Source: Bacteroidota bacterium (GTDB lineage Bacteria; Bacteroidota; Bacteroidia; Flavobacteriales; Weeksellaceae). From it: a stretch of 41,409 nucleotides of DNA. The position numbers and the translations under genes are program-made. This document shows, one piece after another, positions 17,005-25,686 of this stretch (within the stretch, counting starts at the first letter, position 1; each line of letters begins with the position of its first letter). The stretch covers positions 1 to 41,409 of the forward strand of contig JAEYOX010000060.1 in NCBI GenBank assembly GCA_023411265.1. Direction: 5' to 3'. The notes beneath the pieces are model-generated. The model was given only the letters and a program-made list of their open reading frames with translations. It was not told where the DNA came from and did not search any database.

Positions 17005-18015
17005 TTATTCTTCCTCCTGATGTTCGTCTTTAGTGCTGAGTTGTTTTGCAAAAGGATTGTCTAGCAGCACAGGCTCGTCTACCGGTTTTTGATAATGATT
17101 CAGTGAAATAACCGAATGCCTGTCGATATGTCTTGGTCCTTCGATATTCCAGAATTTGGTGTCTTTTTTATCCCATCGGCAGGAGTTGCAGATCCATTCT
17201 TCAGATTCTGCATATTGATCCTGTCTTGTTGTAACGCGTATAACTTCATCACCTTTCATCCACAGAACCACTTTTCCGGAACACTTATCACATTCACAGC
17301 TGGCATTCATTGGTTTTGTGAACCACACCCGGCTTGCAAATCTGGAAGTTCGGTCGGTTAATGCACCTACAGGGCAGACATCAATGACGTTGCCGATGAA
17401 ATCATTGTCCAGTGCTTTATTCAAATACGTGGAAATTTCTGCATGATCTCCTCTGAAAAGGATTCCATGCTCCCGTTTTTCTGTCAATTGGTTGGCCAGA
17501 AGAACACATCTCGCGCAGAGAATACATCTGTTCATGTGAAGTTTAATGTAAGGTCCGATGTCTTCCGGTTCGAAAGTTCTTCTTTCAAATTCAGTTCTCG
17601 TACGCTCCAATCCGTGCTCATATCCTAAATCCTGAAGATGGCATTCTCCGGCCTGATCGCAGACCGGACAGTCTAACGGATGATTGATCAGAAGGAATTC
17701 CGTTACCGCGTGCCGAGCTTCCTGAGTTTTTTCGGATGTGAGATTTTTCACTTCCATGCCGTCCATCACTCCGGTTCTGCAGCTGGCTACCAGTTTTGGC
17801 ATCGGCCGAGGGTCTGCTTCCGAACCTTTTGATACTTCCACCAAACAGGTTCTACATCTGCCGCCGCTGGTTTCCAAGGGTTTATAGTAACACATGGCCG
17901 GCGGTACAGATTTTCCACCGATTTGTCTGGCTGCTTCCAGAATCGTAGTTCCCGGAGTTACTTCAGTTTCCTGACCGTCGATGGTGATTTTAAATTTTTT
18001 TACTTCTTCGCTCAT
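17005..18015 (-). CDS. nuoG: NADH-quinone oxidoreductase subunit G, short form
   Basis: Electron-wire subunit of complex I. The ATG at 18015 gives 336 aa; a TTG at 18027 would add four residues. The N-terminal [2Fe-2S] ferredoxin domain has AMCYYKPLETSGGRCRTC. The His-ligated cluster has HPLDCPVCDQAGECHLQD, and another [4Fe-4S] cluster has CILCARC with CPVGAL. Next comes the start of the molybdopterin-oxidoreductase-like part, with its own cysteines in CECDKC and CNSC. The protein stops there, whereas E. coli NuoG continues to about 900 aa. The missing part is the non-catalytic molybdopterin-oxidoreductase-like domain, so electron transfer should be unaffected. Short NuoG is, to my knowledge, usual in Flavobacteriia. 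The C-terminal tail is acidic. Confidence 0.93.
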   Translation of the reverse strand: MSEEVKKFKITIDGQETEVTPGTTILEAARQIGGKSVPPAMCYYKPLETSGGRCRTCLVEVSKGSEADPRPMPKLVASCRTGVMDGMEVKNLTSEKTQEARHAVTEFLLINHPLDCPVCDQAGECHLQDLGYEHGLERTRTEFERRTFEPEDIGPYIKLHMNRCILCARCVLLANQLTEKREHGILFRGDHAEISTYLNKALDNDFIGNVIDVCPVGALTDRTSRFASRVWFTKPMNASCECDKCSGKVVLWMKGDEVIRVTTRQDQYAESEEWICNSCRWDKKDTKFWNIEGPRHIDRHSVISLNHYQKPVDEPVLLDNPFAKQLSTKDEHQEEE

Positions 18016-18047
18016 ATTTTCAATCAAGCAAATGCTTTTGTATTTAA

Positions 18048-19403
18048 TTAATTAGCTGCCGGAGCAGGGATAGGGTCCGCATAATTAGCCAGACCATAGT
18101 TTTGAGTTTGGGAGAGTTCCGGATTTTTTACATGCCATTCAAACTCATCCCTGAAATGTCTAATGGCTGCTGCTACCGGCCACGCCGCCGCATCACCTAA
18201 AGGACAGATGGTATTTCCTTCGATTTTTCTTTGAATATCCCAAAGCAAATCGATGTCTTCCATAGTTCCCTGTCCGTTCTCTATTTTTTTAAGGATTTTG
18301 TACATCCAAGGCGTTCCTTCGCGGCAAGGTGTACACTGTCCGCAGCTTTCATGGGCATAAAATCTTGCTAAAGTCATGGTGTGTTCCACAATACACTGGT
18401 CTTCATCCAGTACCTCAAAACCTCCGGATCCCATCATGGTTCCTGTAGCAAAACCACCGTCTGCCAAGGATTCATAGTTCATATATCTGGGTTCACCATT
18501 GATGGTTTTCAGCATTAAATTGGCAGGAAGTATGGGCACGGAAGAACCACCCGGAATACATGCTTTTAGTCTTTTGCCATTAGGAATTCCGCCACAATAT
18601 TCGTCTGAATAAATGAATTCTTCCACAGTAATGGTCATGTCGATTTCATAAACTCCTGGTTTATTGATGTTTCCACAAGCCGAAATAAGTTTGGTTCCTG
18701 TAGATTTCCCTACCCCAATTTTAGCATACTCTGCGCCGGTCATGTTGATAATGGGAACTACTGCCGCAATGGATTCTACATTGTTCACTACGGTAGGTCT
18801 TTCCCAAAGGCCTTTGACTGCAGGAAAGGGCGGCTTCAGTCTTGGGTTTCCTCTTTTTCCTTCCAGAGATTCCAGAAGGGCAGTTTCTTCACCGCAAATG
18901 TAAGCTCCGGCACCGCGCTGCACATAGATTTCGCAATCGAAACCGGTTTCTAAAATATTTTTTCCCAAGAATCCCTCTTTTCTGGCTTCTTCAATGGCTT
19001 CTTCCAGAATATCAGTTACCCACGTATATTCACCGCGGATATAAATATAGGAAGTGTTGGAACCCAGACAGTAGGAAGAAATCAACATTCCTTCAATCAA
19101 TAGATGGGGGATAAATTCCATCAGATAACGATCCTTGAAAGTTCCCGGTTCCGATTCATCGGCATTTACAACCAAGTGTCTCGGCACGCCTTCAGGTTTT
19201 GCAAGGAAGCTCCATTTCAAACCAGTCGGGAAACCCGCTCCGCCACGTCCGCGAAGCCCGGAAGTCTTTACTTCTTCCAGAATGTCTTCAGGGGTCATTT
19301 TCAACGCCTTTTCCAGTGCTTCGTAACCGCCTGTTTTTCTGTATACATCGAAATGGCGGATTCCTTCTACGTGAGCGTCTTTAAGTAAAAGTTTTTTACT
19401 CAT
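18048..19403 (-). CDS. nuoF: NADH-quinone oxidoreductase subunit F
   Basis: NADH-binding subunit with FMN and a [4Fe-4S] cluster (N3), the electron entry point of complex I. The 451-aa protein shows the FMN/NADH-binding GLRGRGGAGFPTGLKW, then ESLEGKRGNPRLKPPFPA. The cluster motif is SCGQCTPCREG with the distal Cys in NTICPLGDAAAWP. Length is normal. It lies 12 nt after nuoE. A full NADH-input module (E, F, G) shows that this complex uses NADH rather than only ferredoxin. Confidence 0.97.
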   Translation of the reverse strand: MSKKLLLKDAHVEGIRHFDVYRKTGGYEALEKALKMTPEDILEEVKTSGLRGRGGAGFPTGLKWSFLAKPEGVPRHLVVNADESEPGTFKDRYLMEFIPHLLIEGMLISSYCLGSNTSYIYIRGEYTWVTDILEEAIEEARKEGFLGKNILETGFDCEIYVQRGAGAYICGEETALLESLEGKRGNPRLKPPFPAVKGLWERPTVVNNVESIAAVVPIINMTGAEYAKIGVGKSTGTKLISACGNINKPGVYEIDMTITVEEFIYSDEYCGGIPNGKRLKACIPGGSSVPILPANLMLKTINGEPRYMNYESLADGGFATGTMMGSGGFEVLDEDQCIVEHTMTLARFYAHESCGQCTPCREGTPWMYKILKKIENGQGTMEDIDLLWDIQRKIEGNTICPLGDAAAWPVAAAIRHFRDEFEWHVKNPELSQTQNYGLANYADPIPAPAAN

Positions 19404-19415
19404 TTTATTATTCAG

Positions 19416-19925
19416 TTAATCCAAAGCAAAAGTGCCCTGTCTGCAAAGTTCCAGGATTTCATCTACTTTTTCAGTCGTTAAATTTTCATGATAAAATTTG
19501 CCCAGCTGCATCATGGGTGCATACCCGCAGGCTCCGAGGCATTCCGCCGGTTTTAGTGTGAAAATACCGTCAGGAGTGGTTTCTCCATCATTAATGTTGA
19601 GTCGAGTACGAATATGATTTAGAATTTTTTCGCTTCCTCTGGTAAGGCATGGGCCGGTTCTACACACTTCCAAAACATATTTTCCCATAGGCTTCAAATT
19701 GAACATGGTGTAGAAAGTAGCAACCTCATATACCTCGATGGGTTTAATATTTAGAATAGCAGCTACATAATCCATGACAGCAACATCCAGCCAGCCACCA
19801 AATTCCTTTTGGGCTACATGCAGAATCGGAATAAGAGCAGATTTCTGTTTTCCTTCCGGGTATCTTGCGATAATTTTATTGACCTGTTTTAAAGTTTCAG
19901 GTTTGAAAGCAATCGTTTCGCTCAT
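19416..19925 (-). CDS. nuoE: NADH-quinone oxidoreductase subunit E
   Basis: Thioredoxin-like [2Fe-2S] subunit (cluster N1a) of the NADH-input module, 169 aa. The four ligands are Cys88, Cys93 (CRTGPC), Cys129 and Cys133 (CLGACG), in the usual spacing. It sits 89 nt after nuoD; this gap is AT-rich and contains a weak inverted repeat (AGAACAAA at 19941, TTTGTTCT at 19972) of unknown meaning. Confidence 0.96.
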   Translation of the reverse strand: MSETIAFKPETLKQVNKIIARYPEGKQKSALIPILHVAQKEFGGWLDVAVMDYVAAILNIKPIEVYEVATFYTMFNLKPMGKYVLEVCRTGPCLTRGSEKILNHIRTRLNINDGETTPDGIFTLKPAECLGACGYAPMMQLGKFYHENLTTEKVDEILELCRQGTFALD

Positions 19926-20014
19926 CTTTATTTAGATTAAAGAACAAATTAAAAAGAATTGGCCTCTTAGTTTTGTTCTGTTTTTCTTTCTTTGAAAATT
20001 TTTTTCACTTGCGT

Positions 20015-21238
20015 TTACGCATCCAGCTCCCCTGCAATCACGTTCATGGAACACATGGTTACAATAGCGTCCGAGATCATACTTCCTTTGATCATTTCAG
20101 GATAAGCCTGATAATATATGAAACATGGTCTTCTGAAGTGCAATCTGTAAGGAGATCTGCCACCGTCGCTTACCAGATAAAATCCTAATTCTCCATTTCC
20201 GCCTTCCACAGCATGATAGACTTCGCCTTTTGGTACATCTGTTTCTCCCATTACGATTTTGAAGTGATAAATTAACGCTTCCATATTGTTGTAAACATCT
20301 GCTTTTTCCGGCAAATAAAACTCGGGAACATCTGCGTGGAAATCACCGTCAGGCAGATTTTTATAGGCTTGCTCAATGATTTTCAGGCTTTCCCATACTT
20401 CCTGCTGGCGCACCATAAAGCGGTCGTAGGTGTCTCCCGAAGTTCCGATCGGGATGGTGAAATCAAAATCCTGATACGATGAATATGGATTTGCTACCCG
20501 AACATCATAATCTACACCAGCTGCACGAAGGTTAGGTCCTGTGAAACCATAGCTCAAGGCTCTTTCTGCCGATATTCCACCTACATTGATGCACCGATCC
20601 ATAAAGATCCGGTTTCTTTCATTCAATGCACAGAACTCGCCCCATATTTTCGGAAATTTCTTGAGCCAAGCTTGTAAAAGTTCGTGGAATTTTGGAGAAA
20701 AATCTCTTTCAAAGCCTCCGATTCTTCCCATATTCGTGGTCATTCTTGCTCCGCAAATCTGCTCATAAAGTTCATAAATAGCTTCTCTTTCACGGAAGAG
20801 ATAGGTGAGTCCAGTGATGGCGCCGGCATCCATGGCGGTTACCCCATTGCACACCATGTGGTCTGCAATTCGGGCTAATTCCATCATAATAATCCGCATA
20901 TAATCCACTCTTTTAGGAACTTCGCAACCGATGAGTTTTTCTACCGTCATGTGCCATCCAATATTATTGATGGGTGCCGAACAGTAGTTCATCCGGTCGG
21001 TTAACGTGGTGATTTGTGCGAAATTTCTTCTTTCACAAATTTTTTCATAAGCCCTGTGGATATAGCCGATAGTTTGCTCTGAGTGCAGAATTTTTTCACC
21101 GTCCATAGTAAGAACGTTTTCAAAAATGCCGTGAGTTGCCGGGTGGGTAGGTCCCAAATTCAGGGTGTAAAGCTGTCCGTCAACGTGCTCTTCGGAGGAA
21201 TATTGGTTGATGATATTTGATAATTTGTTGTCTTTCAT
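20015..21238 (-). CDS. nuoD: NADH-quinone oxidoreductase subunit D
   Basis: The 49-kDa subunit of complex I, forming the quinone site with NuoB; related to the large subunit of NiFe hydrogenases. The 407-aa protein starts MKDNKLSNII and contains LNLGPTHPATHGIFE, with the His residues at the quinone pocket. It also has RGAxxD-like TGPNLRAAGVDYDVR and the C-terminal FRRPCFIYYQAYPEMIKG, with SDAIVTMCSMNVIAGELDA at the end. It is separate from nuoC, unlike the fused nuoCD of E. coli. Confidence 0.96.
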   Translation of the reverse strand: MKDNKLSNIINQYSSEEHVDGQLYTLNLGPTHPATHGIFENVLTMDGEKILHSEQTIGYIHRAYEKICERRNFAQITTLTDRMNYCSAPINNIGWHMTVEKLIGCEVPKRVDYMRIIMMELARIADHMVCNGVTAMDAGAITGLTYLFREREAIYELYEQICGARMTTNMGRIGGFERDFSPKFHELLQAWLKKFPKIWGEFCALNERNRIFMDRCINVGGISAERALSYGFTGPNLRAAGVDYDVRVANPYSSYQDFDFTIPIGTSGDTYDRFMVRQQEVWESLKIIEQAYKNLPDGDFHADVPEFYLPEKADVYNNMEALIYHFKIVMGETDVPKGEVYHAVEGGNGELGFYLVSDGGRSPYRLHFRRPCFIYYQAYPEMIKGSMISDAIVTMCSMNVIAGELDA

Positions 21239-21261
21239 AATTTTGGCTTAAGAATCCTACA

Positions 21262-21765
21262 TTATCTTCCGAACATTTTATCGTCTTTATCGGTGCGGGT
21301 TCCATCTTCCAGACGATATTCCTTCAACATAGGATGGTACCCAAGATCTTCCATGTTAAGAATAACCCTCAGATCCGGATGTCCTTTAAAAGTGATTCCG
21401 AAGAAATCGTAAGTTTCCCGCTCCATCCAGTTGGCACCTGCAAACAGATCGGTTAGGGTTTCAAACTCGGCTTCGTCTCTTTTTGCAAAAGCTTTCAGGC
21501 GAATTCTACTGTTTTCCTTCATATTGTGAAGATGGTAAATTACCGCTAATTCCTTTTCGGGCTGGTCAGGATAATGAATTCCTGTAACATCCGTTAGAAA
21601 GTTAAATTCGAGAGAAGAATCGCGAAGGTAATGAATCACTTTTTTGATGTCTTCCTTTTTTATTTCCAGAGTCAGCATGCCATAAGGTTCTGAGCTATGC
21701 AGAATGCTCTCCTGAAATTCCCTGGTGAGGGCTTCTAATACAAATTCGTTGCTCATATTATTCAT
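21262..21765 (-). CDS. nuoC: NADH-quinone oxidoreductase subunit C
   Basis: The 30-kDa subunit of the complex I peripheral arm, with no cofactor. At 167 aa it carries the family signature in its second half: the ERETYDFFGITFKGHPDLRVILN region, then GYHPMLKEY. Two ATG codons at 21765 and 21756 are both possible starts, giving MNNMSNEF or MSNEF. It lies between nuoB (24-nt gap) and nuoD (23-nt gap). Confidence 0.95.
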   Translation of the reverse strand: MNNMSNEFVLEALTREFQESILHSSEPYGMLTLEIKKEDIKKVIHYLRDSSLEFNFLTDVTGIHYPDQPEKELAVIYHLHNMKENSRIRLKAFAKRDEAEFETLTDLFAGANWMERETYDFFGITFKGHPDLRVILNMEDLGYHPMLKEYRLEDGTRTDKDDKMFGR

Positions 21766-21789
21766 CCATAATTCAAATTGAATCTGAAA

Positions 21790-22347
21790 TTATTGTATTC
21801 CGTAAGATTCTAAAAGTTCTTTGTATTGTGGCATATCTCTTCTTCGGATACTTTCACTTTGAGCAAGTGCCTGAACCTGCATTACGCCTTCTATAATTTG
21901 CTCTGGCCTTGGCGGACATCCTGGTACATAAACATCAACCGGGATTATTCTGTCAATGCCTTGCAATACTGAATACGTATCAAAAATTCCTCCGCTGCTG
22001 GCACAGGCTCCTACGGCAACTACCCATCTTGGTTCCGCCATCTGAGTATAGACTTGTTTCAAAACGGGTCCCAGTTTTTTGGAAATCGTTCCGCACACCA
22101 TCAGCATATCAGCGTGGCGTGGTGAAAAAGAATTTCTTTCCATCCCAAAACGAGCACCGTCATACGTGGGATTTAAGAAAGCCATATATTCGATACCACA
22201 GCAGGAAGTAGCGAAAGGAAGTGGCCAAAGTGAATAACTTCTTGCCAAACCAATAACACTGCTTAGTTTAGTAGCAAAGAAGCCTTCCCCTTCCAAGCCA
22301 TCGGGTGGTGTGGCATCCATTCTTACGGTTGGTTTGTTATCTGACAT
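21790..22347 (-). CDS. nuoB: NADH-quinone oxidoreductase subunit B
   Basis: Carries cluster N2, the last [4Fe-4S] centre before quinone. The 185-aa protein shows the adjacent cysteines Cys49 and Cys50 (TSCCGIEY), Cys115 (GACASSGG) and Cys144 (PGCPPRPEQ). It sits 26 nt after nuoA. Confidence 0.97.
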   Translation of the reverse strand: MSDNKPTVRMDATPPDGLEGEGFFATKLSSVIGLARSYSLWPLPFATSCCGIEYMAFLNPTYDGARFGMERNSFSPRHADMLMVCGTISKKLGPVLKQVYTQMAEPRWVVAVGACASSGGIFDTYSVLQGIDRIIPVDVYVPGCPPRPEQIIEGVMQVQALAQSESIRRRDMPQYKELLESYGIQ

Positions 22348-22373
22348 AAGGTTTTTTTATAAAAAATTAATAC

Positions 22374-22745
22374 TTATCGGTCCCAGTCTAATGCGCCGCG
22401 TTTCCAAACATACAGAAATGCCAAGAAAAAGACAGAAACAAAAGTGAGGACCGCCAAAAATCCTTCTATACCAAATTCCCGGAAATTGACCGCATAAGGA
22501 TAAAAGAATACAATTTCGACATCGAATAGTACAAAGAGTACCGCGGTGAGGAAATATTTAACAGAAAAAGGCGTTCTTGCATTTCCTTCTACTTCTACTC
22601 CGCATTCAAATGCTTCATTCTTTGCGTTTTTTGCTTTGCTTTGTTTAGGGCCCAGAAAATGAGTGCCCGCAAGAGAAAGTAATACAAAACCTAGCCCTAC
22701 AGCAGCCTGTATAATAATGGGAATGTAATCTTCAGGTAAATTCAT
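22374..22745 (-). CDS. nuoA: NADH-quinone oxidoreductase subunit A
   Basis: First gene of the operon. A 123-aa membrane subunit with three helices and the conserved AFECGVEVEGNARTPFSVKYFLTAVLFVLFDVEIVF stretch, whose Cys lies on the loop near the quinone channel. The start ATG is at 22745, about 97 nt after the predicted transcript start. Confidence 0.96.
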   Translation of the reverse strand: MNLPEDYIPIIIQAAVGLGFVLLSLAGTHFLGPKQSKAKNAKNEAFECGVEVEGNARTPFSVKYFLTAVLFVLFDVEIVFFYPYAVNFREFGIEGFLAVLTFVSVFFLAFLYVWKRGALDWDR

Positions 22746-22847
22746 AATTATTTTTCCTTTTTCTTAACGGCTTGTTTTGTCCGTCAGTTAAATTGAAAAC
22801 GAGACTGGGAAATATTTATTTCCATCATTTTCGCATTCCATAGTCTG

Positions 22848-22878
22848 CAAATTTAATGAATATTACCTTAAAAACAGA
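22848..22878 (-). promoter_or_regulatory. Candidate main promoter of the nuo operon
   Basis: TAAATTTG (22848-22855, minus strand) fully fits the -7 consensus. TCTG, 19 nt upstream, is a one-mismatch -33 box. It lies in the 199-nt gap before nuoA, which holds no gene. Confidence 0.45.
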
Positions 22879-22944
22879 ATCTGAACCTATAAAATAGACG
22901 ATGATAATTGTAGCCTTAGCATAATTTATAACGGTTTTAAATAG

Positions 22945-23133
22945 CTATTTTTTGGAGGTTTTTCTAATCTTTCTGAGAGCTACAAATGCAAGGTAGCCAA
23001 TATACAGAAAGAGAAAACTGGAAAATAGAATATTGATAACCGTGTGGGTTTTATCATCATCCACTCGAAAAAACTGGTTGTAAAAGATAAAGATGGCGAT
23101 AAGCACAGCGTAAATATAGAGTTGCTTTTTCAT
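22945..23133 (-). CDS. Small two-helix membrane protein of unknown function
   Basis: Only 62 aa. Residues 6-21 and 34-52 form two hydrophobic helices joined by a short charged loop (RVDDDKTHT), and the C-terminus is strongly basic (RKIRKTSKK), suggesting that end faces the cytoplasm. No named family recognised. It overlaps the upstream GNAT-like gene by ATGA and should be translated from the same mRNA. Confidence 0.65.
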   Translation of the reverse strand: MKKQLYIYAVLIAIFIFYNQFFRVDDDKTHTVINILFSSFLFLYIGYLAFVALRKIRKTSKK

Positions 23134-24254
23134 AACGTAAGGGAATAGGTTCTTCTTCTTTTATGGTTCACAGGCTCATAATCCTGCCAAAGCAGTTGGA
23201 TAGCTTTATTTTCTTCCAGTTCGGGATTGGTTTCAAGATATTTCACTCCTTTTTCTTTAAAAACTTCATAAATTTCCTTAAAAATAACCGAAGTAATCCC
23301 TCTTTTCTGGTAATCCGGATGAATTCCGATAAGATAGAAATTGGCTCTGTCGTTCCTTCTTCCTGCCTGCAAAAGATGCCACCACCCGAAAGGGAATAAT
23401 CTGCCGTTAGCTTTTTGAAGTGCTTTCGAGTAGGAGGGCATGGTAATCGCAAAGGAAATCAGCTTGCCCTTAGAGTCGGTGATACAGATAATGAAATCCT
23501 TGTCAATAAATCTGAAATATTTATCGCGATAGGTTTGAATCTGTTCATCTGTAATCGGTGTATAACTTGAAAGATGTCGGTAGGTTTCATCCAGCAACTT
23601 GAACATTGGTTTTACGTAAGGTAAAATTTCCTTTTTAGAATTAAATTTAAGGATGTTAAGTTGATATTTTTGTAGGATGAGATCATTAAACTTGATGATT
23701 TTTTCCGGAAGGCGGTCTGGAAATACGAGTTCAAATTCTACCCATTCTTTCTCTTTTATTAACCCTGCTTTTTCAAAATGTTCAGAATAATAAGGAGCGT
23801 TGTAAATTCCGATCATGGTGGCTAATCGATCAAAACCCTTTGTCAGTGCGCCCGATTTGTCGAGGTTGGTAAATCCCATAGGGCCTTCTATTTTGGGGAT
23901 GTTTTTTTCGCGCGCAAAATCTTTTATTTTTTCGATTAAAGCTTGTGAAACCTTTTGGTCATCTATGAAATCAATCCATCCAAACCGAACCTTGTTGATG
24001 CCGAGTTCTTCTTTTTCCTTATAATTGATAATCGCAGCTGTTCTTCCAACGATTTTCTGATCTCTGTAAGCGAGAAACAGTCGTGCTTTCGAATATTGTA
24101 AAGCGGGATTATGACGGGGATTCCAGATTTGTTTTTCTTCCGCAATGAGGGGCGGAACAAAATTTTTGTTATTTTTGTAAAGTTCCATCGGAAAGGTAAT
24201 GAAAGCCATCATTTCTTTGGTGGATTTTACTTCAATAACAGAGATCTCGGACAT
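23130..24254 (-). CDS. GNAT-fold acyltransferase-like protein (YghO-like)
   Basis: A 374-aa protein with no signal peptide. The C-terminal part has an acetyl-CoA-binding-like motif, ANFYLIGIHPDYQKRGITSVIFKE, the hallmark of GNAT folds, followed by KYLETNPELEENKAIQLLW. The N-terminal region (FPMELYKNNKNFVPPL, IEGPMGFTNLDKSG) matches the large uncharacterised YghO-type group that is common in Bacteroidota. The substrate is unknown. It is transcribed with the small membrane protein that overlaps its end. A -7 box is found 30 nt upstream. Confidence 0.75.
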   Translation of the reverse strand: MSEISVIEVKSTKEMMAFITFPMELYKNNKNFVPPLIAEEKQIWNPRHNPALQYSKARLFLAYRDQKIVGRTAAIINYKEKEELGINKVRFGWIDFIDDQKVSQALIEKIKDFAREKNIPKIEGPMGFTNLDKSGALTKGFDRLATMIGIYNAPYYSEHFEKAGLIKEKEWVEFELVFPDRLPEKIIKFNDLILQKYQLNILKFNSKKEILPYVKPMFKLLDETYRHLSSYTPITDEQIQTYRDKYFRFIDKDFIICITDSKGKLISFAITMPSYSKALQKANGRLFPFGWWHLLQAGRRNDRANFYLIGIHPDYQKRGITSVIFKEIYEVFKEKGVKYLETNPELEENKAIQLLWQDYEPVNHKRRRTYSLTL

Positions 24255-24283
24255 GGTGTATCAGGCTTTAGGATTACAATACA

Positions 24284-24291
24284 CAAATATA
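24284..24291 (-). promoter_or_regulatory. Candidate -7 box for the GNAT-like gene
   Basis: TATATTTG on the minus strand fully matches TAnnTTTG. Predicted start is near 24280, 26 nt before the ATG. No clear -33 box is seen. Confidence 0.35.
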
Positions 24292-24377
24292 GCTGAAACT
24301 TGTCATAATGGGATTTATTTGGCATAGTTTTTACATGAAAGTTTAAGAAAAAATAATCAAAATTATATACAAACACA

Positions 24378-25067
24378 ATGAGTTATTACTTAATTATCGG
24401 AGCCGTTTTTATTATCAGTATGTTTGTTCAAAACAGGCTGCGTTCTAAATTTGCACATTATTCGAATGTTCACTTGCAGAATGGTATGTCCGGAAAAGAA
24501 ATTGCTGAAAAAATGTTACGCGACAATGGGATTCAGGATGTACAGGTCATCTCTGTGCCGGGACAATTAACAGATCATTATAATCCTCAAAATAAAACCA
24601 TCAATTTATCCGAAGGTGTTTATATGCAGAGAAATGCAGCCGCTGCAGCGGTAGCTGCACACGAAACCGGACACGCTGTTCAACATGCTGTGGGATATTC
24701 TATGTTGCAGCTTCGTTCCAAAATGGTTCCTGCAGTTAACATTTCTTCCAGACTGCTTCAGTTTGTGTTGTTAGCGGGTATTTTGGTGATGGCCACCAGT
24801 GGAAATAAAACTTTGCTTTTAGCCGGTGTTATTCTATTTGCGGTAACCACTCTTTTTGCATTTGTTACTTTGCCTGTAGAATATGATGCGAGCAATCGAG
24901 CTTTGGCCTGGCTTAGAAGTTCGGGAACTTTGGCCAATAATGCAGAGTACGAAGGTGCTCAGGATAGTTTAAAGTGGGCTGCAAGAACGTATGTCGTTGC
25001 TGCTTTAGGTTCACTGGCACAGTTAATTTATTTCGCATCCTTGCTCACAGGAAGAAGCAGCGATTAA
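24378..25067 (+). CDS. Zinc metallopeptidase, YugP family (Zn_peptidase_2)
   Basis: A 229-aa membrane-bound peptidase of unknown substrate. The first residues form a membrane segment. The zinc site HETGH lies at 95-99 (AAHETGHAVQHAVGY), and the likely third ligand Glu is in the conserved VEYDAS. Between and after them are two further hydrophobic helices (LLQFVLLAGILVMA and LLLAGVILFAVTTLFAFV). Length and motif order match YugP. Its stop overlaps the convergent yigZ stop in a shared TTAA (25064-25067), the second such junction in the window. Upstream, TTG (24300) and TAGTTTTT (24325) could form a weak promoter. Confidence 0.9.
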   Translation: MSYYLIIGAVFIISMFVQNRLRSKFAHYSNVHLQNGMSGKEIAEKMLRDNGIQDVQVISVPGQLTDHYNPQNKTINLSEGVYMQRNAAAAAVAAHETGHAVQHAVGYSMLQLRSKMVPAVNISSRLLQFVLLAGILVMATSGNKTLLLAGVILFAVTTLFAFVTLPVEYDASNRALAWLRSSGTLANNAEYEGAQDSLKWAARTYVVAALGSLAQLIYFASLLTGRSSD

Positions 25068-25666
25068 GTTGTAAATGTAAATGAAACATGAGGCATTTCG
25101 GACAATTGTTCTGAAATGCTTTTTTTTTGTGACAGTTTTACCGATGCACGAATATGGCAGTTATTTTCACTTTTAAAATCTAATATTTTTGCTTCCGCTT
25201 TGTGTAGAAGGGTGAACATCAAATGTTGCTGGCTGAAAGCGAATGTGGCAGAAACTTCGGTTTCGAGTTCGCGGACAATGATCTTGGAAGCTTCCAGTGT
25301 CTGTTTTGCGGTTTCTTTATATGCTTTTACCAATCCCGAAACTCCGAGTTTAGTGCCACCATAATACCGGACAACAATTAATAAAACATTGGTAACGGCA
25401 TGTGCGAGAAGTTGATTGTATATAGGCAATCCGGCACTTCCCGATGGTTCTCCGTCATCATTGGCCCTGTAATTTTCCCCTTCAAGTCCAATCCGGAAAG
25501 CATAACAGTGGTGGGTAGCTTTTGGATGCTCCGTTTTTACCGTTTCCAGACAAATTCTCACGCTGTTTTCGTCATCAACTGGAAATGCATAGCCGATAAA
25601 TTTACTTCCTTTTTCCTTCAAAAGAATAGCTTGGACAGGAGCTTCTATGGTGGTGAGTTCGTACAT
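25064..25666 (-). CDS. yigZ: YigZ / IMPACT family protein
   Basis: A 200-aa two-domain protein. The N-terminal UPF0029/IMPACT domain has KFIGYAFPV, HCYAFRIG, ANDDGEPSGSAGLPI and VVRYYGGTKLGVSGLVKAY, all diagnostic. The C-terminal DUF1949-like ferredoxin fold is less conserved. Molecular role is not settled; eukaryotic IMPACT regulates translation through Gcn1. It lies 20 nt after ribD, so the two are probably co-transcribed. Confidence 0.92.
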   Translation of the reverse strand: MYELTTIEAPVQAILLKEKGSKFIGYAFPVDDENSVRICLETVKTEHPKATHHCYAFRIGLEGENYRANDDGEPSGSAGLPIYNQLLAHAVTNVLLIVVRYYGGTKLGVSGLVKAYKETAKQTLEASKIIVRELETEVSATFAFSQQHLMFTLLHKAEAKILDFKSENNCHIRASVKLSQKKSISEQLSEMPHVSFTFTT

Positions 25667-25686
25667 TGCGGATATTCTTCAGCTTA

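Noticed and set aside
19941..19979. Inverted repeat AGAACAAA/TTTGTTCT in the nuoD-nuoE gap
   Set aside because: The loop is 23 nt and the stem is AT-rich and short; it is too weak to call a terminator or regulatory element.
22939..22950. Palindrome AAATAGCTATTT at the end of the small membrane protein gene
   Set aside because: It includes the stop codon, has no loop and no T tract beyond chance, so I do not call it a terminator.
24320..24335. Sigma-54-like promoter (TGGCAT followed by TTACA) before the metallopeptidase gene
   Set aside because: The -24 half fits, but the -12 half lacks the nearly invariant GC, and an ordinary TTG/TAGTTTTT pair overlaps it.
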